Below are positions 37,401 to 49,936 of a stretch of DNA of 64,000 bases, one piece after another. Numbering within the stretch: position 1 is the first letter of the stretch; the number at the start of each line of letters is the position of its first letter. The DNA is taken from positions 17,461,919 to 17,525,918 of the forward strand of contig CM045750.1 in NCBI GenBank assembly GCA_024760905.1. Direction: 5' to 3'. The translations under genes were made by a program, and so were the position numbers. The stretch comes from Plotosus lineatus (lineage: Eukaryota > Chordata > Actinopteri > Siluriformes > Plotosidae). Under the pieces are notes generated by a model. It did not search any database. It was not told the origin of the DNA and saw only the letters and a program-made list of their open reading frames with translations.

Positions 37401-39839
37401 CGGCTCACAATTACTGTTACTATTCTAGGGTAAAAGAAAAAAAAAAAAAATTAGGAACTGTCCAAGTAACATAATTCATCACTGAACAAGAATTTACAGT
37501 TACAATGAACCACAGAGAAATATTCTCCGAGTTCTGCTGTGAGTGGCGATTTTATGGATGAGTTGTCACTGTACTTGATGATCTTGCCAGCTGTGGGCTG
37601 CTCCTCTCCCCAGTAGTAGAGGTCCAGTCCAAATGGAACAACAGGAACTTTCTCATTTTGCTCTCCTTGTTCAGTGCAGTTCGTGGAGCTTTGCGCTAAA
37701 CCTTCAGACAAACTTTAAACCACAAAGGAATAAAGGGTGAGGGTCAATCTCCAAGAACTGTTCTATGCATATCATACAATATTATATGTATTACTGTTCA
37801 GTAAAGCCCAATAGATTAATGTAGGACCTCGAGATGATGCAGAAGGGCCTTGAATCAATGTGTTTTTTTTTTACCACATACATGTGTGTGTGCACATACA
37901 TAGATCCACAAAAATAAACACAATTTGATAGCAAATAAGGAGACCAGGCCTGAGTCATAGGCTATTGGCCCTATACAATAAGACTGAGTGAAATAATGGT
38001 TTTATTATACCCACATCCAACGGGATTCACAGAAATACAGCATTGTTTCAAAAATTCATTGAAAATATTGTTAATTATAGAAGAAAATTTCCACTTTTCA
38101 CTCCTCATCTGTTAAATAAACCCAAATCAACTGCCAAACTAAGACTGACAGAAAATTTATTAAAAAATAAATAAATAAATAAATAAAATAAAAATAAAAA
38201 AAGAGAGTCCCCACCAGCTGTAGAATAGAACAGGCTCATCAATTCAGTCATGTTTTTTTCTCAAGGTATGGAACATTAGCTGATTTGCTACTATTAGAGC
38301 AGCCAATCAGGATATTGCACTAGACATTACATTTTTTTGAAAGACACATTGAAAATGCAACTGTAATTATTAATATTAAACCTTGAAACATCAACTCATT
38401 TACTTCCGAATAAAGTAACCAAGCTTAAAGAGCCAATCTGATGCAGCAAATAAAGGCATTTCCAGAAACCTGTAGGAAAACCTAAGAGTGTCATTTCCTT
38501 TATTACCCTGCTGAGGTTTCCATGGCCATCTTCTCTTTTAGGACACGCAGTGTGGCAGCTGCAGATGTAGGGTCCTGCTCTTCTTCATATAACCTGCTCT
38601 TACGGCAGCCGAGAGTTGACGGTGTGGGTGGAGCTGTAGCTCTTGCCACTGGCTTTGATGGTTTTCGTTCAGCCACAGAGGTGGACGAAGTAGATAATGA
38701 ATCAAGACCTGCAAGAATTAAATCCAAAACCCTCCAGTAAGCATTTGATATGTGCAGTAAAGTACTGACACGCTGTTATCAGTTCGTTTCTAATCAAATG
38801 TTGTTAAAAACTAGATTTCTGAGCAGAAACTGAACGGTTATTAAATTCTTCCACCAAAATATAAACCGTAATGATTTTATTACAAATCTCCAGACAATCA
38901 GTACCAACCATTCTGGTAAATTTAAAAGAAAATATTTTTTTTGTGATATGTAGCCGAGGGAAATTGTATGACCTTTGAGCTGGTGCTCATAACTCTGCAT
39001 GCACTTATAATACGGAAATACGTCTCCTGGGTGGCCGAGGGGTCTAACAGGGCATGCAGGGGCTTAAGCGGAGCTTAAGAGTGACACCAAGATCCAAGCC
39101 TTTCACCAAAACCTGCACACTTCCACCAGTCTTAGAAGCGAGTCCATATTAGAACTTTAAAGGGTGATGAAAACCTCTTCAGGGTGTGATTAGGGAACAC
39201 CTGACCGGTCCTGTCTGTGCATCCTAAACCATGCGAAGTTTATGAGGAAGCCTGCAGCTTTAAACGCCATCCGAGGCATCAAAGTGTATCCGAATCCTTC
39301 TGCCTGTTATACTCCTGTAAACATGACCTCTAAAAGTACTCCAAGAATGTGTTTACTGATATAAGGAGTGCCGCTGATGGTGTAGGAAACAGACACAACA
39401 CAACAATCGAAGCACACAATGCGATCAGGGGTCAAAAACAAAAATGTTCAGCCGAGGTTTTCACTCCCACCCCGGACTCTGATCCCTGGGGAATACAGTT
39501 AATCCAGGCTTATTGACTCTCTATGACTTGTGGCATCATAGCCAGTGTCTGGACCACGCAATCATCAAATACGACTAAATCCTTTCTTTTTCTGCTCAAA
39601 TAGACCAAAATGGTAGCTATTTGTCTGAAGCAATAAAGTTGCAGGTGTTAAAGAGATAAATCAATAAGAGGAAATAGAGAGGCCCAGCAGTAGACACGGA
39701 GTGGTGCTGCCAATGGTGGCATTATTGATTTTCCTGAGTTCAGCAGGCCTTGTAATTAAAATGTAAATTTGAGAAAGAGATAACGTCCTGACAGAAAAGC
39801 TGGGATAAAAGGATAGATAAAAGATCAGCAGTGAAAGGA

Positions 39840-39890
<51 letters not shown>

Positions 39891-41717
39891 AAAAAAAAAA
39901 AAAAGGGAACAGAGGTTGGAATAAAAACTCGTTTCAAATCAAACAATATGAGATGCACGGATGACTGTTTTGGAAAAGAATTAAACAACTAGATTTTCTG
40001 GAAATTAGCTCATCTTGATGTTTAAAAGCTCCAAACCGTCCACCCCATATTCCCACGAGCTGGTTCAAAGCAAACAGAGCTTCATTCATGCACACAGAGC
40101 AGAATAAACCTGTCTCCGCTGGGTGTGCACGAACAGATGCTCCCAGAGGTTAAGCCCCTCCCTCGTGCGGTACAGGCAGGTGGATGTTGTAAATTACAAC
40201 ACTGAGCTAATGGGAGCTCATTAACACCACTGCATTGTTAATTTGGCATGGCTGACACACTGATCATTACATACTTTACTAATCAAAGCAGCTCGGCTCC
40301 ACGGAAATTACAGCCTAATGAGTCTTTAGTTAATACTGCTGGAAAGACAGCGGCCACATTATGAAACAAATAATAGAATTATATCTTGCTACGCACGATT
40401 GCTGCCCAGACTCATCCAATTATATCACCCCGAAAGGCTTCCGAACAAATATTGACAACATTCAAAACTACATTTAAAAAGATACCGCTCTTTATTCTTC
40501 ATTGCAGGAATGCTTTGAACAGAGGTTCATAGCATACAGTAGTTTTATTAGCCAACACAGCTATAAATTTTGCACTGTACAAGATTTAAAGTCAAATATT
40601 GTCTCTGGGGTTTAGGCTCTGTGCTTGACCCCTGGCTTTCTATGTGAAGCTTGTTGTCGCGGTTGTCCTTGCACAGATGGGGTTGTTTTCTTGTACAAAT
40701 AGTCAGCTGTCAAAACAGATTTATACTGAATGCCCTGGGTGATTGTTGGATTTAATTGATTTTAAGCAGATTGAAATAAAATTTATTACTAATTAAAAAA
40801 AAAAAAAAAAAAGACACTAATACTGGTGTTTATACTTGTGATGAACGTGACAGGAAACGTACAATTGAAATAGATTTTTTAAATACAGTAAAACCTCCGC
40901 TGACGAACGCTTAAGCTCACGAACTTTTCGCCTCAAGAACATTAAATTTGCGAGCATATAGTCTCTGCTCACGAACTAGTTTTCGGCGGACGAACCAAAC
41001 CACGCGGTCGAACGGCGCCACGGTGGCGGCCACGAGAAGCTGACGCACGCTCACGGCGTCACAGTTCGTCACCCCCTTTCTTTGAGTGCGGAAGTGGTTT
41101 GTGTTTGATAGACATTTTGGACCATATCGAGTGTACTTTTGCTATTATGGGACCGAAAAAGACCCCACCACAGGCGGAGATCATTGAAAAACACGAACGA
41201 GGTGTGCGTTTGTGTGACTCAGCGTCCCAGTACCAGTACGCTAAGTCTACCATTGCTCCCATCCTTAAGAACAAGGAAGCTATTAAGGGTGCGTGTGTGG
41301 CTAAGGGTGTTTCCAAACAGTAGGCGTTTCCAAACACGCCTTCCAAACAGTAAGTCCCTCCCTCCCTCCTCCTCCCACTCCATTCCATCAAATGTTCGGA
41401 AGACGAACTTTTCGCCTCACACACACTTTCTGGGAACCAATTATGTTCGTGAGCTGAGGTATCACTGTATAAAAATAACCCACTGATCCTTCTGCTTACT
41501 CTCACTATTAGTTCATTCATTTTCTGAACTACTATCGCGGGGAGGCTGGCGCCTATCTCAGCTGACTCGGGACGAGGGCGAGGTACACCCTGGACAGTTC
41601 CCCTGGCCATTGCAGATAACTATTATTTATTATTATTATTTATTACTTTTTCTTTTTTTACTGTTCTACCTATACAACCAGCCACAGGCCACATTTGCCA
41701 CTCAATCTTGAAATCTA

Positions 41718-41754
<37 letters not shown>

Positions 41755-44700
41755 CAATAAAACAAAAATTATAATGACCAGTTTGTCCAAAGGTATACAT
41801 ACAGATTTAATGGATCCTATAAAATCCTTTTGTGAGTCACTCCAGATAGGAACGTCAGCTAAACACTGAAAATGTCCAATCTACAAACAAATCCAGGTTT
41901 TTAGAATAGAGCTTTCACAAATAATGACTTTAAAAATGGCCCTTCACTGAAAAGATTACTTAGCCGGTAGGTTGACATGACATCCTTTTAGATATTAGAG
42001 ATTATTGGGCTTATGGTGCAGTGTGACATCTCACTGAGGTCTCAGTATGTGTGCGTGTACACGTGCGTGTGAGTGAAAGAGAGATTTGGAGCCTGAGCTC
42101 TCCTGAGCTCTGGCATCTGCACCTGAACAAACTCACCATACTCAGCCCGCAGATGTTCAGGGATACATGGCTCGTAACCCTCTTTTTCCGGCACCTCTTC
42201 AAAATCATCGCTGTCATCATCATCATCATCATCATCTTCTCCAGCCTTTAACTGGTAATAAGACAATAACTGATTATAATGTATAATGGGTGTCCATTGT
42301 CAACAAACATATGAATCGTCCTTGCGAGAGGAAATGAATTTGCCTTCTGTGCAGCAAAACATGTGAAAGAAAAAAAAGGAGAGAGAGCAAAAAGTTGTTT
42401 GTGGACAAATAATACATGGCTCACAACCTTCCCATTCCTTTTGCTAGTTAACGGGACTGACTACAGCTTGAGGGTATTCCGGAGATTTACAACTCCGTCT
42501 ATACAGCGAAGTACGCAGTAACATCAGACCGCTTTACATTTTAATTCCAGCACATAATAGAATTTCCAGTTGACCACATCCAATTTTTTTCTCAAGTGGT
42601 AACCCCAAACGTTATTGTTCCGTCTAATTGTGGTTATCTAATATACGGCGCAGACATTAAGCAAATCTCAGAATGTAGAGTGAATGAACGGCTCAGATCT
42701 CCTTCAAATCGAATAAAATCTAACACCTTGTAAAATCATCATCAAGAGAAACCTCAGGTTAGAAAATACCACCTTAGAACAGGCAGCTGAAGACAAGAGC
42801 TACACAAATCTGTCTTCAAAATCCAAACGGTGGGTTAAGACAGCAAGAGTACGAAGGAAGGGTGAAAAAAAAAAAAGAAAGAAATTGAACAAAGAGATTG
42901 ACAGATATGTAGGTAATATTGGGTTATCTTAGCTAGCCCAGGTGGAGGTGTACCTGATAACAGCTCTGTGTAGGCTGCTGAGAAAGAAAAGAGCTCACTG
43001 GGTGATATGAGAGTTCTCACCTCTCAGTCTGAGCTTGGTGTTAGAATCATGCAATCACTTTAAGGAGCTCAACCCCAACACCAGGTACCAGATAAGGCAA
43101 TCTAAGAGCTGCTCGGAAGCAGATCCAGGATGTAAGGCTCTAACTGCTGTAAGCCGTTGTTAGAAAAGGGTTAAGACTTCTAGGAAGTTAGCGGCTCCTC
43201 ACATCACAGTCCTCCATCCCACCAGTTTACGAGATATTTTCACAGATTAAAATACCTCACAAACACAATCAGATTTGAGCATGAAATATATGGTGAGGAA
43301 TATACTGCTGGAAAGTATATGCGTAGGATGAAAGCCATTTATAATAATTTGTCAAGTTTTCATGACAAAGCAAACACATTTCCAAATAAAACATTCTGCA
43401 GAACATTGGACATTTTTGTAAACCGCTTATATTGGTGTGAAATTTCAATATAGATCAATCAACATGCTCAACAAATCATGACCTCAGAAAGAAGGAACAA
43501 AAATACGCAGCATAGTGTGTTCAAAACATGGTACATAATATTAAAACCAGACAAAAATTGGGAAAATGACATTTGAAATAAACCAATATTTAAAATTAGA
43601 GCACATTAAATGGTTATACTTGAAGCAAAATAAAAACAAAGCCTTACATACTCTCAGGCTACACTGAAAATATGTAGATTCATCATCACCAAGTAGTTTT
43701 TATTTAAATATACAAAGTTGAAAATTGCTACAATGCATTCGCCAGTTTTCATTCGCCTGTTGGAAAAGGCTGACATTTGTAGTTCATTTTGTTCTTGAAA
43801 AATGGCAAGATCGCAAGAATAGGATGTCGAGGTACAATTTCCAATAAGGTATGATGCGGCAATAAAACAGTATACAGATATTAAACTAACAAATTGATCT
43901 AAACTAGTGAACGTTTGAATTACACAAAACTACGAACATCTGCATATAATACATTACATTTACATAAATCAGACAGGCGTCGCCTCGTTTACATGAACAT
44001 GTGGTACATATCCCAGTATATTTAATGCCAAACACTTCTGTATTAACTATTTATTCAACATCACTTCCACCCCATGTTTCACTGTACAATGAATCCCACC
44101 GCCCCGCCCGTGTAAGGATTTAATATTTATTTCCCCCGATGAAGTATGCTGTAACACAAACATAATAAAAGCTTCCATACATAGTATATGTATCTAAGAT
44201 TTTTCTTTAGTAACCAGAATCTCTCTTTACTGCTTGCGATGGTTTATATCGCTACCTTTGCCCAAAAGGTGTTGTTTTAGTTTGTATTAATTTGTTTGTT
44301 TACTTTATGCAAAAAAATATATATACATTATGAATGGATTTCAATGAAATTTTTTGATGCTTTGCTGGAGATCCAAATTAAATTCTGTATTCAGAAACTG
44401 TTGAAATATTCTTTAACATTGAGACAAGTCTTGCAGGGGTGATGTGTACTTTGTTCATTTTTAGTTCTTGGTGGAGGTTTGTACTCTGTAATTTTCTACA
44501 ATTGTTTAATTTTGGTATGCAGTATTTTCATGTATTTAAAAAAATGTGTGAAGTTAGACACAAAGATTTTTTTTTTTTGTCTTGTATCATCATAAGGACA
44601 AAAAAGGTAACCTGGTTGCTTCCGCTAGGAGGTTAACTACACACCTTTCCTTTATACATAACAATGATTACTAATCCCCCCCCAGTTCCATGAAATCTGC

Positions 44701-47700
44701 CAATAGTTCTGGAACAGACTGTATCCAGTGCTTTTAAACTGTAATTCATATGCCTGGCTGAGACAAATGGTGGTTTGATGCTGCTTTAAGGTGGCAGGTG
44801 AGCTTCTTTGGCTTCACCTATCCCGCCTGGAGCCTGCAGGTGCTCATCCATCATGCCACTTGTAAGTTTTGTTATCGTTCTAACACTAATCAAAAGAGAA
44901 AACTGTCACCGCAGCTGACCTGGGGAACCTCCCAATTATGCTCTTCAGGAATGACAGGAGCGCTTAACTTCCCCAGCTGGATAAATGACCGCCATCAATC
45001 TACACAGAATAACAATGAGCTGCCAACCTGCAAATTATTATTTTTTTAGCTATAGAAAATCCCCGGGCTGGAATTTATGAAAGGTGAAAAGCAACCCAAG
45101 GCTCTCTTATATCCCCCCCCCCCCCCCTTTCCCTTCATCTCCTCCGCGCCGCTCAGCATAACAGACCATGAGCTCGCGGAGGCAGTGCGTTGGCGCTAAA
45201 CAGAATTTATGCCTTTTAATTTACTCAAAAGGTGCTTAACCATTCCATGCGCTACAATGCATAACAGAATGCCAGTTTTTAAATATGGGGGTCGTTTTCA
45301 TAAAACAGTATACATAATGTGTGTGCCCTTCCCTTCTGAGGGCATTGCACGAGATGCGTTTCTCAAGCTCGCTCCCCCCCCATTTATTCTGCTTAATTGC
45401 CTCCATGATTACCTCCATATCAGGCACTAAAGGGTGATCAAAATGAGCTTTGCCTATTCCTTTTTATTTCTCTGCTTTCTTTTTTATTTTGTTTTTCATT
45501 ACTGCAGGCGGGCGGTGTTGACAATTGCAGATTAAGGTATAAACTGTCTTTGAATGAGGTCTCAATTACTTGTGGTGGTAGCAGAGGGTGAGAGAGGCAT
45601 GCAGTACACACTGATAGCTGTTCCTTTACTGGAGCTGTGCAAGGAAACACATTCTTACCTGAACACCCAGCCATACTTCTTCAACACATAATGAGGTGGT
45701 AAATAATGCAACGAAAAAAAAAAAACAACAACAACAAGGATAAATAAGTATTTCTGAATCAGACGGTCAGAGGACAGAAGAGTTTGCTAATTCCTGATCG
45801 TTTCATTACCCAAAGGGTTTAATAAGGTTGAGTACAGAAACTCTGGCACTTTCATAGATTTTAAATGGGATTTTGTAGAATTGGAGTAAATATTAAGTGT
45901 TGAGAACATGCATAAAAGGTTGTTTTCTCTTCTGCCAAGAAGAATGTTTTTGTCCGTGTTAGACTGTTTGCAACTTTACATAAACATGTATGAACACATT
46001 TTGCAGCACCCAGTTAGATTTTGGGGATGATCAAGATCAAATTCTGGATTCAGGCATTTTTTAAAGATTCTTTTACAGTGTGAGATACAATGACTTCTTC
46101 AGGTAGGGGGTATTTTGTTTAGGTTTTTTTTTTTTTTTTTTGGCTTGACCAAGGTTTGCACTCTCTTGGTTATTCTATGGTTTGCTTGTGACCAACTTTA
46201 CCCAAAAAGTTATGAACAAATTTAATTTAATTGTTCTTTCTGGTGTGCCCACTAATGCTTTTGTGACTTTTTGGTGATGATTCAGATCAAGTTCTGAGCA
46301 GATCTTTCTTTAAAGATACATTTTTTAAAAAATGTACATTTATGAGATATGATGTGAAGTGTGGCTATCTGAACATTTGTTCTCAGAGTTCACTTCGAGG
46401 GTTCACTTAAATCGTCATAAATAATGTTTAAAAAATCCTTAAAATGTAATTAAATTACACCCCCACCCACCCACCCACCCACACACTGATTTCCATCACC
46501 AAGTAAGTTGCGTTCAGACTTCAGCTATATTTTGGAGCTGTTATGGTTCAGCTTGGAATTTTTTAAAGGATTAATAAGATTTTTGACATTTTGTTTCATA
46601 GGAGGGACTTGGAAGAGGTGCAGAATTCAGGAACATTCTCCGTTAATACACCAACACTACAACCACTATCATACATAAACAAAAAGTCCTAAAAGTAAAA
46701 ACCTATCCTGAGTTGGAAGTGAGGGGAGGGGTGCCGAAAAGCATTATTTCAAACTGTGGTTGTGTTTCGGATTTCCTTTCAGCCAGAAATCACAGAACAG
46801 GAGATTACCATTTTGTTTATAAGTGTGGTCTTCTTTAATCCAAAGCACTTTTTTTTAGTCTTGATAGATTAAAAAGTTGTGGAACAAGATTACCAGCACA
46901 GTTGAAATTCTTAGCCGGCCAACATTATTTTATTTTTAATTCACTTTAATTTTGCCATGATAACATCTGCACTGCCAGCCCATGATGGCAGCACAGTAAG
47001 TCTTCCACAGGAAACCGAGTGCTGCAGAGAATCGCTCTCTGGATGGTGGCTTTTTGCTGACAAAGACCTGGCTAACATATGGAGTCCACCTTTTAGTGTC
47101 CTCTTTGCATTTAAAACACACAATTTGTTTGGATGCCTCTATAACTTTTATGGAATAAACACTTCTCTTCCCTCCTGTTCTTTTTTTCAAACTCAGTTTT
47201 CTGGATAAAAATGTCTGTGTTTGCAGGACACTTAAAGACTTTTCTTATAATGAAATGCTCTTTAGAAGATTGTGAACCATAAAGTGTATTGAGGTGTAAT
47301 TTAATCTACCAGTGTAGAAATTGGATGAATACAGCCAAAACAACAACAACAACAACAACCACCCCAGTATGAAGATTTTAAATATAAAGATATCCGTTTA
47401 CCATGTTGTATGCAGAGCAAAACTAACACAAAGTAGGTGAGAAATCATTTCATTATCATTAATAAAATCAAAGGATAAAAAAAGTATGCAAGAACACAAA
47501 TACAAACAATACTGATCAACCCAGAATGAACTAAAAACAAATTTGTAAGAAGCATCAACTTATGTTTTCATGATTGTTCCATTTCCCCCATCGATCTGCA
47601 ATAAAGTTGTGACAACACAAAAAAAGCGAGAGAGAGAGAGAGAGATACACCTGTAATGGATTCCTTCCAGAAGGTGGCAGAAATGCAAAGTAAAGCGGAA

Positions 47701-49899
47701 ATTAAAACGAACAGTAGACAAAAATCAAAGGTTAGCTAAAAGTAGTCAACACAATCTGAGTTCACAATAAAAGCTAAATTAAAACTATTTGGTCTGGGTT
47801 TACATTGGGGCATGTTGTCCATTCATTCTCTGAACTGCTTAATCCTAATTAGGGTAACGGTGAGGCCGGCGCCTATCTCAGCCAACTCCGGGCGACACCC
47901 TGGACAGCTCACCAGGCCATCGGAGGGCAGATACACACTGACGGCTATGTAGCTACTCTTGTGGAAAGTAGCAATGGTTCTTTGATACGCCTCATACCAT
48001 AGACCATAGTGAGAGACATGGCCGGCCTTTGATAACCCAGTTCCCACGTTTAACCATTGGTGTCAAATCGTAATACGAGTTATCATCATCATCCATCATC
48101 ATCTGTTTAATCCGAGGTCTGGTCGTGGGGGCAGCCGCCTCACCAGTGAGATCCAGACCTCCCTCTTGCCAGCCGCTTCCTCGAGCTCTTGCGTGGGGAC
48201 ACAAAGACCAGACCAGCCGAGAGACAGAGTTCCTCTCTTCCCTTCTTCTCTATGTCTCTTCCCAATTGGACATGCCCAAAACACCACACCAGAGAGGGGT
48301 TCGGGAGGTATTCTAATTAGATGCCTGAGCCACCTCAACTGGCTCCTCTAAATAAAGAGCAGCAGCAGTTCTACTTGAAGCTTCCTCCAGACGACTGAGC
48401 TTCTCATCCCACCTCGAAAGGAGAGTCTGGCCAGCCTACGAAGGAAGCTCATTTTATTCTTGTGTCTGCAATCTTGTTCTTTTGGTCACTACTTAAAGAT
48501 TGTGACCATCAAAGAGGGTTGGAATGTAGATTGGCTTATAATGGTCCTTTGTGGTGAAGAGGGGGCCGAGCCGCAAGGTAAAGCTCTCGATTTACTTGTT
48601 CCGCTTTACAGCAGAGACTGCAGCGATCAGCCTTTCAAACACCTGACCCATCCTTCCCTCAACCGTGAACAAGACCCCAAGATACTTGAACTGCTCCACT
48701 TTGGGCAGGTCCTCATTCCAGACCCGGAGCATACATTCCATTGTTTTCCGGCTGAGAACCATGGCTTCAGACTTAGAGGAGCTGATTCTCATCCTGGTCA
48801 CAAATCACTCCAATGAAAGCTGGAGGTCCTGGATTGATGAAAGATTTCCTTTCGGCTTTCTCCCTTTATCAGGAGTCGCCACAGCGAATGATTCGCACGT
48901 TTGATTTGGCATAGGTTTTTACGTCGGATGCCCTTCCTGACACAACCCTTTAGCAAGGGACAGAAACACGTTGATGGCTTTGCAGCTCCTCTTTACGAAA
49001 GTCAGCAATGGTTCTTTTACTTGCCTCTCACCATAGACAGTGAGAGACATGGCCCGCATTTGATAACCCAGTTAGCTGTACTGGGGGGGACAGTGACAAC
49101 CTTGTGGAGATTGGGACTCGAACCCCCAACCTCCTTCACCAGAAACGAATTTGACCTGTTGTTACCAGTGCGAACCAAGCTCTGGGAGTACTGCGGCCAG
49201 GATGAAATCCACATTGTTCCTCCTGAATCCGAGGTTCAACTATCGGTCGGGTCCTCCTCTCCAGCACCCCTGCATAGACTTTCCCGGGTAGGCTGAGGAG
49301 TGTGATTCCATGATAAATGGAACACATCCTCCAGTCCCACTTTTTAAAAAGAGGAAATACCACCCCAGTTTGCCAATCCAGAGGTACGGCCCACAAAGAC
49401 CACTCGATGTTGCAGAGACGTGTCAACCGAGGCAGTCCAACAGCATCCAGAACCCCCAAGGAGCCCGACCACCAAGGAGCTTTTTGATTACTTCAGCGAA
49501 CTTAGCCCCAGCAATGGGTGAACTCCCACCCAAACCCCCAGGGTCTTCCTCCTCCACAGAGGGCATATCGATGGGATTGAGGAGGTTCTCAAAGTATTCC
49601 TTACACCTTCAGATAACATCCCTGTCTGCCTGGGTGTCCCTATCAGGGACCGAGGATCTTTATGACATGCAAGCCCCTCCACCATGATAAGATGGTGATT
49701 CAAGGAGGGGTAATGTAGAATATCAGTAATTTCCCAAAGATTTCCCTCAACATCATCGCAAATTCAACAAGTACCGTCAAGATAGTTACGATTCAATCCT
49801 ACATCCACATGCTTCTCACAATTCTTCAAAATCATAAGAGATTGTGTACTTCATGTAACAATGGAAACCAAAGGTTTTGCAACTGTCAAACAAACTATA

Positions 49900-49936
<37 letters not shown>

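Larger units (their letters stand above)
38709..42136 (-). other. uvssa intron 7
   Basis: 3428 bp. Contains the (GA)n tract, the Tigger-like element at 40886, a short F-type SINE tail (41505-41625) and (TA)n (41722-41751). 40140-40460 is repeat-free with several TTAAT/ATTAA cores (GCTCATTAACACC, GTTAATTTGG), a possible regulatory element. Confidence 0.8.

Noticed and set aside
41059..41610. 183-codon ORF on the - strand
   Set aside because: Antisense to the Tigger fragment and running into an F-type SINE tail; no domain.
42042..42136. Extension of uvssa exon 7 past the TATG|GTGAGT donor
   Set aside because: The frame stays open into the intron, but homology stops exactly at a strong donor and exon 8 joins in frame there.
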